In this document: positions 34,553-42,322 of the stretch, one piece after another
How positions within the stretch are numbered: position 1 is the first letter of the stretch
Layout of the letters: every line of letters starts with the position of its first letter
Assembly: GCF_900111155.1 (NCBI RefSeq)
Contig: NZ_FOGG01000010.1
Coordinates: 110,821 to 174,820 of the forward strand
DNA length: 64,000 bases
Direction: 5' to 3'
From: Pedobacter rhizosphaerae
GTDB lineage: Bacteria > Bacteroidota > Bacteroidia > Sphingobacteriales > Sphingobacteriaceae
Made by a program: the position numbers and the translations under genes
Notes under the pieces: generated by a model
What the model saw: only the letters and a program-made list of their open reading frames with translations
What the model was told of the DNA's origin: nothing
Database searches by the model: none

Positions 34553-34882
34553 TCACCTTTTTACCAGCAAATCTTTAACACTTTCGTCTGCTTTTAGTTT
34601 GAATAGCTTAACTAAAATATAGCCGATAGTGCCGATGCTACCTAAACATACGAACAAAATGGTCCAAACGATTTTTAGAATGATGTTTTTTTCTTTAAAA
34701 AACATCCACAAGGTGATGATCAGAATGTTAGCATAGAAATCCCAAAGTGTAGCCCTCATCCAGGGGATACTCCCTAAGAAATCCCACTGTTCAAATAAAT
34801 TACTTTCCAGGCATGTGCTAATTACTTTATAGCACATAAAAACAAATAAAGCCGAGAAAACAATTTTGAGCAGGTTAATCAT
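34553..34882 (-). CDS. DUF1475 small membrane protein
   Basis: A 109-residue protein with three hydrophobic segments (about 5-22, 45-62 and 70-92) and a motif WDFYANILIITLWMFFKE that fits the DUF1475 family. Members sit next to desaturase and CFA-type genes but have no defined role. It lies 4 nt from the desaturase gene and so is probably translated with it. It may be an accessory membrane subunit. Confidence 0.75.
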   Translation of the reverse strand: MINLLKIVFSALFVFMCYKVISTCLESNLFEQWDFLGSIPWMRATLWDFYANILIITLWMFFKEKNIILKIVWTILFVCLGSIGTIGYILVKLFKLKADESVKDLLVKR

Positions 34883-34886
34883 ATTG

Positions 34887-35615
34887 TTATACTTTTCTAA
34901 TTTTAATGATGCGTAGCCAATGCATAACCTTCATCATTGGATAAGTGGGGTCAAACTCCCACCATTTGCTGGCAAAATTAGGACTATTGGGTTTCTTATG
35001 GTGATTGTTTTGGAAAAGCTCACCCATCAATAAGAAATCCCAGGGAAGAGAATTCTTACTGTGATCTTCGTTATCATGGTTTGAATAACCATATTTATGT
35101 CCACACCAGTTCACAATGGCTCCGTGTAAAGGTCCCATTAAGAAATGAATGGGCAACAACAGGTACATCCACCAATATTGTGCAAATGCAATATAAAAAC
35201 CAATGTAGAATAATCCACAGGCAATTCTCCAAATCCATGAATCACCTATCCTATCAACCAATGGCCATTCCGGATAGTTACCCCTAAAGGCAGGCTCGGG
35301 CTCTACCTTAAAATGAAGATAATTCATGTACATATTTTTTGTGGCAATCATCATCCCAAACACGTCCTTAAAAAAATGCGGTGAGTGTGGATCTTTTTCA
35401 GTATCGCTATAGGCATGGTGCATCCGGTGCAAAATTGCATACGCTCTGGGATTTAAGAAAGAAGAGCCCTGAGAAATCAAAAGCACCAAATAGAAAAATC
35501 TTTCCCAGAAAAGCTCCATCTTAAACATCTTGTGTGACGAGTAACGATGCAAGAAAAAGGTTTGGCTAAATAGTGATAAAAACCAGTGGGATAGAAAGAA
35601 GATTAAAATTGCCAT
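34887..35615 (-). CDS. Acyl-CoA/fatty-acid desaturase
   Basis: A 242-residue membrane enzyme with the histidine boxes of the acyl desaturase family: HRYSSHK near residue 24, HRMHH near 64 and NNHHKKPN near 208. It is expected to insert a double bond into an acyl chain, giving the substrate for the downstream CFA-type methyltransferases. As first gene of the minus-strand cluster it carries the likely promoter region upstream. It is somewhat short for the family, but all three boxes are present. Confidence 0.9.
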   Translation of the reverse strand: MAILIFFLSHWFLSLFSQTFFLHRYSSHKMFKMELFWERFFYLVLLISQGSSFLNPRAYAILHRMHHAYSDTEKDPHSPHFFKDVFGMMIATKNMYMNYLHFKVEPEPAFRGNYPEWPLVDRIGDSWIWRIACGLFYIGFYIAFAQYWWMYLLLPIHFLMGPLHGAIVNWCGHKYGYSNHDNEDHSKNSLPWDFLLMGELFQNNHHKKPNSPNFASKWWEFDPTYPMMKVMHWLRIIKIRKV

Positions 35616-35624
35616 GTAATAGTA

Positions 35625-35707
35625 GTATGCTTTATTAACGAAATTTTAAAGCATTTGGTTTATAAGAATTCTTGATTAGAAAAGTATGCTTGGGTTTGGT
35701 TGCATAC
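35625..35707 (-). promoter_or_regulatory. Repeated GTATGC half-sites upstream of the lipid cluster
   Basis: AGTATGCTT occurs at about 35624 and 35683, and GCATAC at 35702-35707 completes an inverted repeat GTATGC-N12-GCATAC. These lie 10-92 nt upstream of the desaturase ATG, the expected control region of the cluster. Confidence 0.4.
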
Positions 35708-35721
35708 TCCTTAAGTATTAG

Positions 35722-35759
35722 AAAAGGAAGCTATTTTGAGCGGAATAGCTTCCTTTTTT
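35722..35759 (-). terminator. Terminator of the cupin gene
   Basis: GGAAGCTATT and AATAGCTTCC make a 10-bp perfect stem with an 8-nt loop, flanked by an A-run and a T-run on either side. It ends the minus-strand cupin gene and could work in both directions. Confidence 0.85.
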
Positions 35760-35768
35760 GATATAAAA

Positions 35769-36266
35769 TTATCTTCCGAAATCGTCTTGTACCCTCACGA
35801 TATCGCTTTCATCAGATGGATTTGAAGCATCTGTATGCTGCCAGATCTCTGCAACCACTCCCCAATCATCTAATCCAATTAAACGGTGACGTTCACCTTG
35901 CTGTAATTTAATCTGATCTTTTGGACCATATTTCTTTACCTCTCCCTCTTCGTCTGTTTCGCTGGTTTTAATTCCTACGGTTCCTGTAACTACTTGCCAG
36001 ATTTCAGCTCTGCGGTGGTGATACTGCCAAGAAAGACGGGTATTAGGTGCAACGATTAATATTTTAGGGCTTAACTTACCTCCAATTTTCAAGCTGTTTA
36101 CGTCTAAGCCATCGAAATAAGTATCTGCAAATTGTTGTGCCTGCGCTTCATCAATAACAAAAAAACCTCCCCAAGGGCGGGTCTCATCACGATTTACGAC
36201 ATTAAATCCTTCGCTCTTTAAACGCTGTGCAATACTTTCAAATATTTCTTTCTTTTCGTTTTCCAT
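35769..36266 (-). CDS. Cupin-domain sugar-phosphate isomerase-like protein
   Basis: This 165-residue protein has a C-terminal cupin of the mannose-6-phosphate isomerase type II group (ILIVAPNTRLSWQYHHRRAE, then EIWQVVTGTVGI). The metal-binding histidines HH and a later GERHRL are present. The first 60 residues (RPWGGFFVIDEA) resemble the region before the cupin in GMP-PMI enzymes. No nucleotidyltransferase domain is present. It probably binds or isomerises a sugar phosphate, but the activity is not proven. The gene is single and ends at its own terminator. Confidence 0.75.
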   Translation of the reverse strand: MENEKKEIFESIAQRLKSEGFNVVNRDETRPWGGFFVIDEAQAQQFADTYFDGLDVNSLKIGGKLSPKILIVAPNTRLSWQYHHRRAEIWQVVTGTVGIKTSETDEEGEVKKYGPKDQIKLQQGERHRLIGLDDWGVVAEIWQHTDASNPSDESDIVRVQDDFGR

Positions 36267-36296
36267 AACTTAATTCTGGTGATTAAAAATTAAAAA

Positions 36297-36322
36297 GCCC
36301 CATCAGTTAGTGCTGATGGGGC
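36297..36322 (-). terminator. Terminator after tRNA-Ala
   Basis: GCCCCATCAG and CTGATGGGGC form a 10-bp perfect stem with a 6-nt loop. On the minus strand a TTTTTAATTTTT tract follows. Confidence 0.9.
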
Positions 36323-36327
36323 CGATG

Positions 36328-36401
36328 TGGAGATTACCGGATTCGAACCGGTCACCTCTTGCCTGCCAGGCAAGCGCTCTAGCCAAATGAGCTAAACCCC
36401 C
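36328..36401 (-). tRNA. tRNA-Ala (anticodon GGC)
   Basis: The 74-nt minus-strand sequence folds into a full cloverleaf. The acceptor stem is GGGGGTT/AATCTCC with a G3-T70 pair, the main identity element of alanine tRNA. The anticodon stem CTTGC/GCAAG encloses the loop CTGGCAG, giving anticodon GGC. The T arm is ACCGG-TTCGAAT-CCGGT. The discriminator is A, and CCA is not encoded (the next bases are CAT). Confidence 0.96.
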
Positions 36402-36501
36402 AAATTTTTTAAGAAGTTTCTCTAGCTAAAAAGCTAAATATCTTCTTTTGTTTTTGTTAAAATTAAAAGCTCTTATCCAAGCCCACTGCTTTTAACAGTC
36501 G

Positions 36502-36532
36502 CAAAAATAGCAATTTGTTCCTTTATACCAAA
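36502..36532 (-). promoter_or_regulatory. Promoter of tRNA-Ala with full Bacteroidota consensus
   Basis: On the minus strand TTTG is followed by exactly 19 nt and then TATTTTTG, a complete match to TTTG-N19-TAnnTTTG. Transcription should begin about 95 nt upstream of the mature tRNA 5' end. Confidence 0.8.
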
Positions 36533-36618
36533 TTAAAGTAAAAATAGAATCTCAAACATTGATAAGTCAAAAAAACAGGCATTCGCTACCAGGTGCATTT
36601 AAAACCACAAAAGAAACC

Positions 36619-36626
36619 TAATTTTG
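36619..36626 (+). promoter_or_regulatory. -7 box of the START-domain gene
   Basis: TAATTTTG matches TAnnTTTG, 17 nt before the ATG at 36644. The -33 region is weak. Confidence 0.55.
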
Positions 36627-36643
36627 TTGAATATACAGCATAA

Positions 36644-37288
36644 ATGCTCAAGCAACTCGCCATATTACTTTTATTTATTTTTCAACATTTAATGGTTTAT
36701 GGACAAACCGATTGGAGATTCAGTACCGAAAAAGATGGGATAAAAGTTTACACCAGCATTTTACCGCAATCAAAAATCAAGGCTGTAAGGGTACTCTGTG
36801 AAGTAAATGCTAGCTTAAGTCAGATAACGTCGCTGATATTAGATGTCAATTCTGGTGCTGAATGGGTATATCAAACCAAATCTTCCGTGTTGCTTAAACA
36901 AGTATCACCTAGCGAACTGTATTACTATTCAGAAGTAAAGCTCCCATGGCCACTTCAAAACCGCGATTTTATTGCACACTTAACTGTCACACAGCATCCA
37001 AAAACTAAACTGGTGACCATTAACGGTCCTGTTGCTAAAGATTATATTCCTGAGAAAAAAGGAATTGTCAGGATCAGCGAATCTGTTGGAAAATGGCTAT
37101 TGTATCCACTGGCACAAAACCGCTGCAAAATAGAATATACCTTGCATGTTGATCCGGGAGGCAGCATTCCTACCTGGCTGGTCAATTTATTTGCCGATCA
37201 GGGACCGCTACAAATGATTAAAAGATTAAGAACACAGGTTCAATTGCCTAAGTATAAGAACGCATCCATCTCCTTCATTACCAACTAA
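36644..37288 (+). CDS. START-domain lipid-binding-like protein, exported
   Basis: A 214-residue protein with a signal peptide ending MVYGQ. A single START/Bet v1-like domain fills the rest. Its core has LLKQVSPSELYYYSEVKLPW and PLQNRDFIAH, motifs also found in eukaryotic StAR-type proteins. It probably binds a hydrophobic molecule in the periplasm. It lies about 1 kb from the lipid-modification cluster but on the other strand, with its own promoter and separated from it by the tRNA. It overlaps the small minus-strand gene by 4 nt. Confidence 0.85.
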   Translation: MLKQLAILLLFIFQHLMVYGQTDWRFSTEKDGIKVYTSILPQSKIKAVRVLCEVNASLSQITSLILDVNSGAEWVYQTKSSVLLKQVSPSELYYYSEVKLPWPLQNRDFIAHLTVTQHPKTKLVTINGPVAKDYIPEKKGIVRISESVGKWLLYPLAQNRCKIEYTLHVDPGGSIPTWLVNLFADQGPLQMIKRLRTQVQLPKYKNASISFITN

Positions 37289-37491
37289 ACCTTCAGTTTT
37301 ACAGCAAACATCCCCATAAAACAACATACCGAAATGGCTGAAGGAAAGGGGTAACTAATGAACAGGAAAAGCACAAAAGTAACCGTAAGCAAAAATGCCA
37401 GAAAAAGGCAGGCCTTGTAGAAAGAATCCATGTAAAACATGGCTACTATAGCCAAAACATAAATCGGAATGATGACTTCAAGAAGAAACAT
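37285..37491 (-). CDS. Small membrane protein (68 aa), hypothetical
   Basis: Two hydrophobic segments fill most of this 68-residue frame (about 3-20 and 26-47). It lies in the otherwise empty space between the START and CAT-like genes, converging on the START gene. The composition is protein-like, but no family is recognised and no promoter is clear, so it is a tentative call. Confidence 0.45.
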   Translation of the reverse strand: MFLLEVIIPIYVLAIVAMFYMDSFYKACLFLAFLLTVTFVLFLFISYPFPSAISVCCFMGMFAVKLKV

Positions 37492-37524
37492 TTCCGAAAA
37501 TAAGTTCTACTTATTAAGGTTATA

Positions 37525-38175
37525 TTAAATTAATTGTAGATTTTCAATCGTGTTTTGGCTCAGTAAATCCTGATAGGCAGCAACATATTGCGACACATGA
37601 TAACCATCTACCAAAGCATGATTAACATGAATAGAAATGGTCATTATTTTCCTGCCCGCCTCTTCCCGTAGCTGGCCGAAAGAAATTTTTGGACAACTGT
37701 CATGGATACTGAAACGCCTGGCGTGTGATAATGACTTGAAATTTAACCAGGGTAGTGCGGAATAATGGATTACGTTATCGCCTGCTTGCGAGGGAATGAG
37801 TCCGGTTGACTGTTTTACCTTTTGTATTTCCTCTTGTGCCTTCTTATTAAATTTTCCGAAATCTGGCAGAAAATCTAAATAGCCGAACCCAAAAGTGCCA
37901 TCAGGTCTGTTTACTGTAGTTGCAGCATTCACCTGCTTATATTGCCAAACTTCACCATCTATAATGCGGTAGCTGAAGTTTTCGATCTGATTGGCTGCAG
38001 CCAGCGATTTATGCAGGTACAATAAAAAAAATGAAACGCCTGCTGTCTTCGCCTGTTGATAGGTTGCGGTACAATCTACATCAACCGTTACCCCAAAAAA
38101 GGGCTCTTCAAAAGTGTTAAAAAAATTAAAATGGTCTTTCCTGACCCAGGTATTGATATCTATTTTTCTTTTCAT
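37525..38175 (-). CDS. Chloramphenicol acetyltransferase-like acyltransferase (CAT fold)
   Basis: A 216-residue protein matching the type-A CAT fold along its whole length. It keeps the catalytic motif HALVDGYH (His and Asp, near residue 190) and the early NFFNTFEEPFFGVTVDVD. Chromosomal members of this family often have other acyl acceptors, so true chloramphenicol resistance should not be assumed. It overlaps the HAD gene by 4 nt, so the two are translationally coupled. Confidence 0.87.
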   Translation of the reverse strand: MKRKIDINTWVRKDHFNFFNTFEEPFFGVTVDVDCTATYQQAKTAGVSFFLLYLHKSLAAANQIENFSYRIIDGEVWQYKQVNAATTVNRPDGTFGFGYLDFLPDFGKFNKKAQEEIQKVKQSTGLIPSQAGDNVIHYSALPWLNFKSLSHARRFSIHDSCPKISFGQLREEAGRKIMTISIHVNHALVDGYHVSQYVAAYQDLLSQNTIENLQLI

Positions 38176-38867
38176 ACGATAAGTTGGGGTAACACCTCTG
38201 CCAAACGCTTCAGCTCATAAAAATTGGGATGTTCAATGGTATGGTCTATATGCTCGTGTACCCAGGTGGTATGGTATGGAATATGAACAGCATGCCCGCC
38301 AATGTTCAATACCGGAAGTACATCGGACTTTAAAGAATTCCCCAGCATTAAAAATGCTTCCGCAGGGCAATCCAGGTGCTTTAACAATTTTTCATAATCC
38401 TTTTCCTGTTTATCACTCATGATCTCAATGTGATGGAAATAATGGTCAAGACCCGAGTTTTTGAGTTTACGCTCCTGATCCAGCAAGTCGCCCTTAGTGG
38501 CAACCACTAATCTGTATTTTCCATGGAGCGCCTTTAAAACATCTTCCACACCATCCAGCAGTTCAATGGGTTTATTGAGCATTTCCTGTCCTAGCGTAAT
38601 TACCCTGTTGATGATTTCAGCATCTGCTTTCCCCTGTGTAATCCTGAGTACCGTTTCAATCATACTGAGCATAAAGCCTTTAATACCATAACCGTAAAGG
38701 GGCAGGTTGGCAATTTCTGTTTGATACAGTTCTGCTACGATACTGTGCCTGGGGAGAAAATCTTCCAGTAAACTGGCAAATTGCTCTTCCGTATCTCTGA
38801 AATAAGGTTCGTTCACCCAAAGGGTATCATCGGCATCGAAAGCGATCACACGGATATTATCAATCAT
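38172..38867 (-). CDS. HAD-family phosphatase
   Basis: The ATG at 38867 gives 231 residues beginning MIDNIRVIAFDADDTLW. The DADDT motif is the nucleophile loop, followed by VVATKGD (motif II) and later EKDYEKLLKH and MLGNSLKSDV (motifs III and IV). The longer frame to 38933 has a non-standard start and covers the promoter. A -7 box TATTTTTG lies 20 nt upstream. It overlaps the CAT-like gene by 4 nt. The phosphate substrate is unknown. Confidence 0.9.
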   Translation of the reverse strand: MIDNIRVIAFDADDTLWVNEPYFRDTEEQFASLLEDFLPRHSIVAELYQTEIANLPLYGYGIKGFMLSMIETVLRITQGKADAEIINRVITLGQEMLNKPIELLDGVEDVLKALHGKYRLVVATKGDLLDQERKLKNSGLDHYFHHIEIMSDKQEKDYEKLLKHLDCPAEAFLMLGNSLKSDVLPVLNIGGHAVHIPYHTTWVHEHIDHTIEHPNFYELKRLAEVLPQLIV

Positions 38868-38886
38868 TTGCTTATTTTTATTGCTG

Positions 38887-38894
38887 CAAAAATA
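38887..38894 (-). promoter_or_regulatory. -7 box of the HAD/CAT-like operon
   Basis: On the minus strand it reads TATTTTTG, 20 nt before the HAD ATG. It shares a 74-nt gap with the divergent Crp gene. Confidence 0.55.
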
Positions 38895-38941
38895 CCACAA
38901 GCAAAGGTCCAGATAAAGGACATTTGTCCCCACACCAAAAA

Positions 38942-39571
38942 ATGTTAAGAACCAACCTCGATTTATTACACTTTATAGAACAGTTTTTTCAGGAAGAAGA
39001 CCAGGGTAAAAATGTTCATCTTAAAACCTTTTCAGCAGGGAACAGGCTGATAGAACAAGGGGAAAAAATCCGCAATGTTTACATCATAAAAGAAGGCATT
39101 ACCAAATGCTTTATCTCCGAAGAAAACGGAAAGGATTTTATTGTTGAATTTTTAGGGCATGGAGAAATCGTTGGAGAACTCGAAGCATTGAAAAAAATTG
39201 ACTGCCTATGTAATATAGCGGCCATTAGCGAGGTAAAAGCCTATACCATTCCGGCATATTTTTTTCAGGAATTGTTAGAAAAGAATGTGGTCTTCAACAG
39301 AATTCTCCTGCAAGAGCTTTCTACAAGGGTGATTCAAACCAGTAGCAGGGCTTCCTTTCAACAGTTGTATACCCTGGAATATGGACTGCAAAAGCTCCTG
39401 AGCTTACAGACTGATGAACAAATCGCCGTTTCTAAAGATGATATGGCGGCCTATCTGGGTATTCCGGTGCGGAGCTTTAACCGAACATTGAAGCAATTAA
39501 TTCAGAAAGGCATCATCAGCAAGCCCTCTGGTTCTGCTAATATTGATGCACTGATAGACAGCCTTAAGTGA
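38942..39571 (+). CDS. Crp/Fnr-family transcriptional regulator
   Basis: The ATG at 38942 (MLRTNLDLLHFIEQ) gives 209 residues. A TTG at 38924 is possible but less likely. The cyclic-nucleotide-binding-like domain spans about 20-130 (IEQGEKIRNVYIIKEGITKC). The C-terminal winged helix (DDMAAYLGIPVRSFNRTLKQ) is near 170-200. No cysteines suited to a 4Fe-4S cluster and no strong cAMP pocket are seen, so the ligand is open. It is divergent from the HAD/CAT pair and 108 nt upstream of carbonic anhydrase. Confidence 0.88.
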   Translation: MLRTNLDLLHFIEQFFQEEDQGKNVHLKTFSAGNRLIEQGEKIRNVYIIKEGITKCFISEENGKDFIVEFLGHGEIVGELEALKKIDCLCNIAAISEVKAYTIPAYFFQELLEKNVVFNRILLQELSTRVIQTSSRASFQQLYTLEYGLQKLLSLQTDEQIAVSKDDMAAYLGIPVRSFNRTLKQLIQKGIISKPSGSANIDALIDSLK

Positions 39572-39679
39572 CCAGAAAAATAAATCGGAAAAAAAGCGAA
39601 AAGAATTTATCTTATTTTAATTTCATACAAACAACTTTGCGATAATCTAGTTTAAACTATTACAAAAAGAAACAAAACA

Positions 39680-40306
39680 ATGAATGTAGAACAAGTATTT
39701 AAAAATAATGAGAAATGGATCGCCGATAAACTGGCTATTGATCCTAATTATTTTACCGAACTATCTAAGGGTCAAAGCCCCGAATTCCTTTACATTGGAT
39801 GTTCAGATAGCCGTGTTACTGCAGAAGATTTAATGGGTATTCAACCCGGTCAAGCCTTCGTTCACCGGAATATTGCCAATTTGGTAAATAATGTTGATTT
39901 AAGTGTGATGACGGTATTAAACTATGCTGTACGCCATTTAAAAGTTAATCACATTGTAGTTTGTGGTCATTATAACTGCGGTGGGGTTAAGGCTGCCATG
40001 CAACCTGCAGACATGGGTATTTTAAACCCCTGGTTGAGAAACATTCGCGATGTTTACAGATTGCACAAGGACGAGCTTAATGCCATTGAAAATGAAGATG
40101 CGCGCTATAACAGGTTGGTAGAATTGAATGTTCAGGAGCAATGTGTTAATTTGATTAAAACTGCGGCTGTTCAGGAAGCTATCCTTGAGCGCCGACTTAC
40201 CGTTCAAGGCTGGGTATTCGATATCCACACAGGCAAGCTAATTGACTTAAAGATCGATTTCGATGCGATCTTAGAGAACATCAGAGAAATTTACAAATTA
40301 TTCTAA
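39680..40306 (+). CDS. can: Beta-class carbonic anhydrase
   Basis: The 208-residue protein has the zinc ligands of beta-carbonic anhydrases: Cys in GCSDSRVTAEDL near residue 40 and HxxC in CGHYNCGG near 98-101. The Asp-Arg pair SDSR is intact. It interconverts CO2 and bicarbonate in the cytoplasm, supplying bicarbonate for carboxylation. A perfect terminator follows the gene. Confidence 0.95.
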   Translation: MNVEQVFKNNEKWIADKLAIDPNYFTELSKGQSPEFLYIGCSDSRVTAEDLMGIQPGQAFVHRNIANLVNNVDLSVMTVLNYAVRHLKVNHIVVCGHYNCGGVKAAMQPADMGILNPWLRNIRDVYRLHKDELNAIENEDARYNRLVELNVQEQCVNLIKTAAVQEAILERRLTVQGWVFDIHTGKLIDLKIDFDAILENIREIYKLF

Positions 40307-40311
40307 AATAT

Positions 40312-40351
40312 AAATGTCCGTTTTCAGCTGTTGAAAACGGACATTTTTTTT
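40312..40351. terminator. Bidirectional terminator between can and kduD
   Basis: AAATGTCCGTTTTCA and TGAAAACGGACATTT form a 15-bp perfect stem with a 5-nt loop, followed by T8 on the plus strand and A/T-rich sequence on the minus strand. It separates convergent genes. Confidence 0.92.
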
Positions 40352-40375
40352 AACTATTGATCCATTCCGAAAAGG

Positions 40376-41143
40376 CTACCTGCCCATCCAGCCACCATCA
40401 ACGGTTAGAATAGTACCGTGTACATAATCACTCGCCGCAGAAGCCAGGAATAATGTTGGTCCTTTGAAATCTTCAGGCGTACCCCATCTTCCCGCAGGAA
40501 TTCTGGCTAAAATCGAAGTACTTCTATCCTGATCTTCACGTAAAGCTGAAGTGTTATCTGTAGCAATATATCCTGGCGCAATAGCATTTACATTTACACC
40601 TTTTGATGCCCATTCGTTAGCAAAAGCTTTGGTTAAAGAAGAAATTGCGCCCTTACTTGCTGCATACCCCGGAACGGTAATACCGCCCTGGAAAGAAAGA
40701 AGTGAAGCAGTGAAGATAATTTTACCGCTACCCCTGGCAATCATATCACGCCCAATCTCTCTGGTTAAAATGAAAGGGGCGGATTGGTTTACGGCAATAA
40801 CCTCATCCCAATACTCATCCGGATGTTCGGCTATAGGCTTACGTAAAATAGTTCCTGCATTATTAACCAGAATGTCAATAACCGGGTGTTCTTCTTTTAC
40901 CTTTTTAGCAAAAGCTAAAGTAGCTTCTCTATTGCTGAAATCGCACTGATAAGCGTAAAACTTTCTGCCTAATGCTACAACAGCTTTTTCAATATCACTA
41001 CCACTCAGTTCAAGATTGGCAGAAACACCAATAATGTCTGCACCAGCCTCAGCCAATGCTACAGCCATAGCTTTACCAATTCCTCTTTTACTGCCGGTAA
41101 CCAGGGCAACTTTACCTGTTAAATCGAATATATTTGACGACAT
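40376..41143 (-). CDS. kduD: 2-deoxy-D-gluconate 3-dehydrogenase (KduD)
   Basis: A 255-residue SDR with a TGSKRGIG loop, NNAG motif and YAASK catalytic residues, matching KduD along its length. KduD reduces 3-deoxy-D-glycero-2,5-hexodiulosonate to 2-keto-3-deoxygluconate in the breakdown of unsaturated uronates from pectin or similar glycans. KduI, the preceding step, is encoded two genes away on the same strand, which supports the call. It is the last gene of the kduI-DUF4861-kduD operon. Confidence 0.9.
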   Translation of the reverse strand: MSSNIFDLTGKVALVTGSKRGIGKAMAVALAEAGADIIGVSANLELSGSDIEKAVVALGRKFYAYQCDFSNREATLAFAKKVKEEHPVIDILVNNAGTILRKPIAEHPDEYWDEVIAVNQSAPFILTREIGRDMIARGSGKIIFTASLLSFQGGITVPGYAASKGAISSLTKAFANEWASKGVNVNAIAPGYIATDNTSALREDQDRSTSILARIPAGRWGTPEDFKGPTLFLASAASDYVHGTILTVDGGWMGR

Positions 41144-41171
41144 TTTATAATTATATCTATTTGGGTTAATA

Positions 41172-42305
41172 TTATTTAACCACCACTTTTAAGGGTGATT
41201 TTAATTCTTGTTGAAAGTTTTTCAGGTAATTAAACCAAGCGGTTTCTGTGGTAATTTCATCAGCTTTATTCCAGGCCGCTCCTGCATAATAAACATAAGG
41301 AACATTGTTTTTTACGGCAGTAATTCCAAGCGCCTGCTTAGGTGCATCGATCGCATTTTGTAAAGGATCTAAAGTAACCGCTCCTACTCCTGTAATCCCA
41401 TCATTGCCATGTACAGGCTCCCAATACCCCAATACTCCGGTTTTATCCAGCAATAGCTTTTTGGCTGTTTCATTTCTGGTTGATAAGCCTATGGCTACAG
41501 GAAGCTTACCCGAAGAGGAGTAGGTATATAGGTTTTCAATTTTGTTGAGTTGCGAACCTGCATCAATAGAAATGGTTTTGGTTACATTAACCTTAATACC
41601 GGCTGCATTCCACTCATCATAAGTTAACTGAAAAGTTGACCGCAATGGCCCATTATCTAAAACTTTAGATGAACGATAATTCCCAGAATACCTCACGGTA
41701 TCTTTAATGTAAGGTGCCATACCTCCCGCACCCAGGGTAAAACCTACGGTGTAATAGTCTAACCCATCGCCATGATCCTTATGGTAATCGTTCTTTTTAT
41801 AACGATCATTGATGATCAGATTGGAGGTGCTTTTGGTCCAAAAATCTATACCATAAGCATCTTCAGAGGTTTTCTCCAAGGCTTTTCCATACATCCTGAA
41901 AGCTACCTTATCATTTTCCCAGGCAAAATCGTCCTTACGCTCAGGCACGTATCGCGCATAAGTTTTGGCCTTAACAGGCGATGCTTTACCCGCTAAAATG
42001 GTTAATTCCACTTTACTCTTTGCCTTAACAGATACCTGAAGCAACAAGTTTTGTATGGCAAGCAGTCCTTTATGCTCTAACTGAAAGGGGACCTCTTCTT
42101 TGGTTGCAGAGTTAATTACCTTAAAATTTGCAGTATCTATTTTTGGGTCAGACTTTAAGATAGCTGGCCAGCCAATGCTTATAATAGCCTCTTTCCTATC
42201 GAGATTACTCGAATTATTCACCACCACAAGGGTAGATTTCTGCTGTGCAGAAACAGCACTATACAAGAATAGTATGCTGAATATGAACTTAATGGATTTC
42301 TTCAT
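41172..42305 (-). CDS. DUF4861 secreted protein
   Basis: A 377-residue protein with a signal peptide ending SAVSAQ followed by a DUF4861 domain (e.g. YGIDFWTKSTSNLIINDRY near residue 150 and GDGLDYYTVGFTLGAG near 180). DUF4861 proteins accompany uronate or pectin genes and are suspected to act on unsaturated uronate units or lyase products. It lies between kduD and kduI with short gaps, so its role is in the same pathway by context. No catalytic residues are claimed. Confidence 0.88.
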   Translation of the reverse strand: MKKSIKFIFSILFLYSAVSAQQKSTLVVVNNSSNLDRKEAIISIGWPAILKSDPKIDTANFKVINSATKEEVPFQLEHKGLLAIQNLLLQVSVKAKSKVELTILAGKASPVKAKTYARYVPERKDDFAWENDKVAFRMYGKALEKTSEDAYGIDFWTKSTSNLIINDRYKKNDYHKDHGDGLDYYTVGFTLGAGGMAPYIKDTVRYSGNYRSSKVLDNGPLRSTFQLTYDEWNAAGIKVNVTKTISIDAGSQLNKIENLYTYSSSGKLPVAIGLSTRNETAKKLLLDKTGVLGYWEPVHGNDGITGVGAVTLDPLQNAIDAPKQALGITAVKNNVPYVYYAGAAWNKADEITTETAWFNYLKNFQQELKSPLKVVVK

Positions 42306-42322
42306 TGCCTAGCAGAACTGGA

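Noticed and set aside
29044..35615. Phage or integrative island as source of the lipid cluster
   Set aside because: No integrase, no attachment repeats and no tRNA on its border apart from the separate tRNA-Ala at 36.3 kb.
37525..38175. Chloramphenicol resistance gene
   Set aside because: The CAT fold is clear but chromosomal homologs often act on other substrates; context gives no sign of a resistance cassette.
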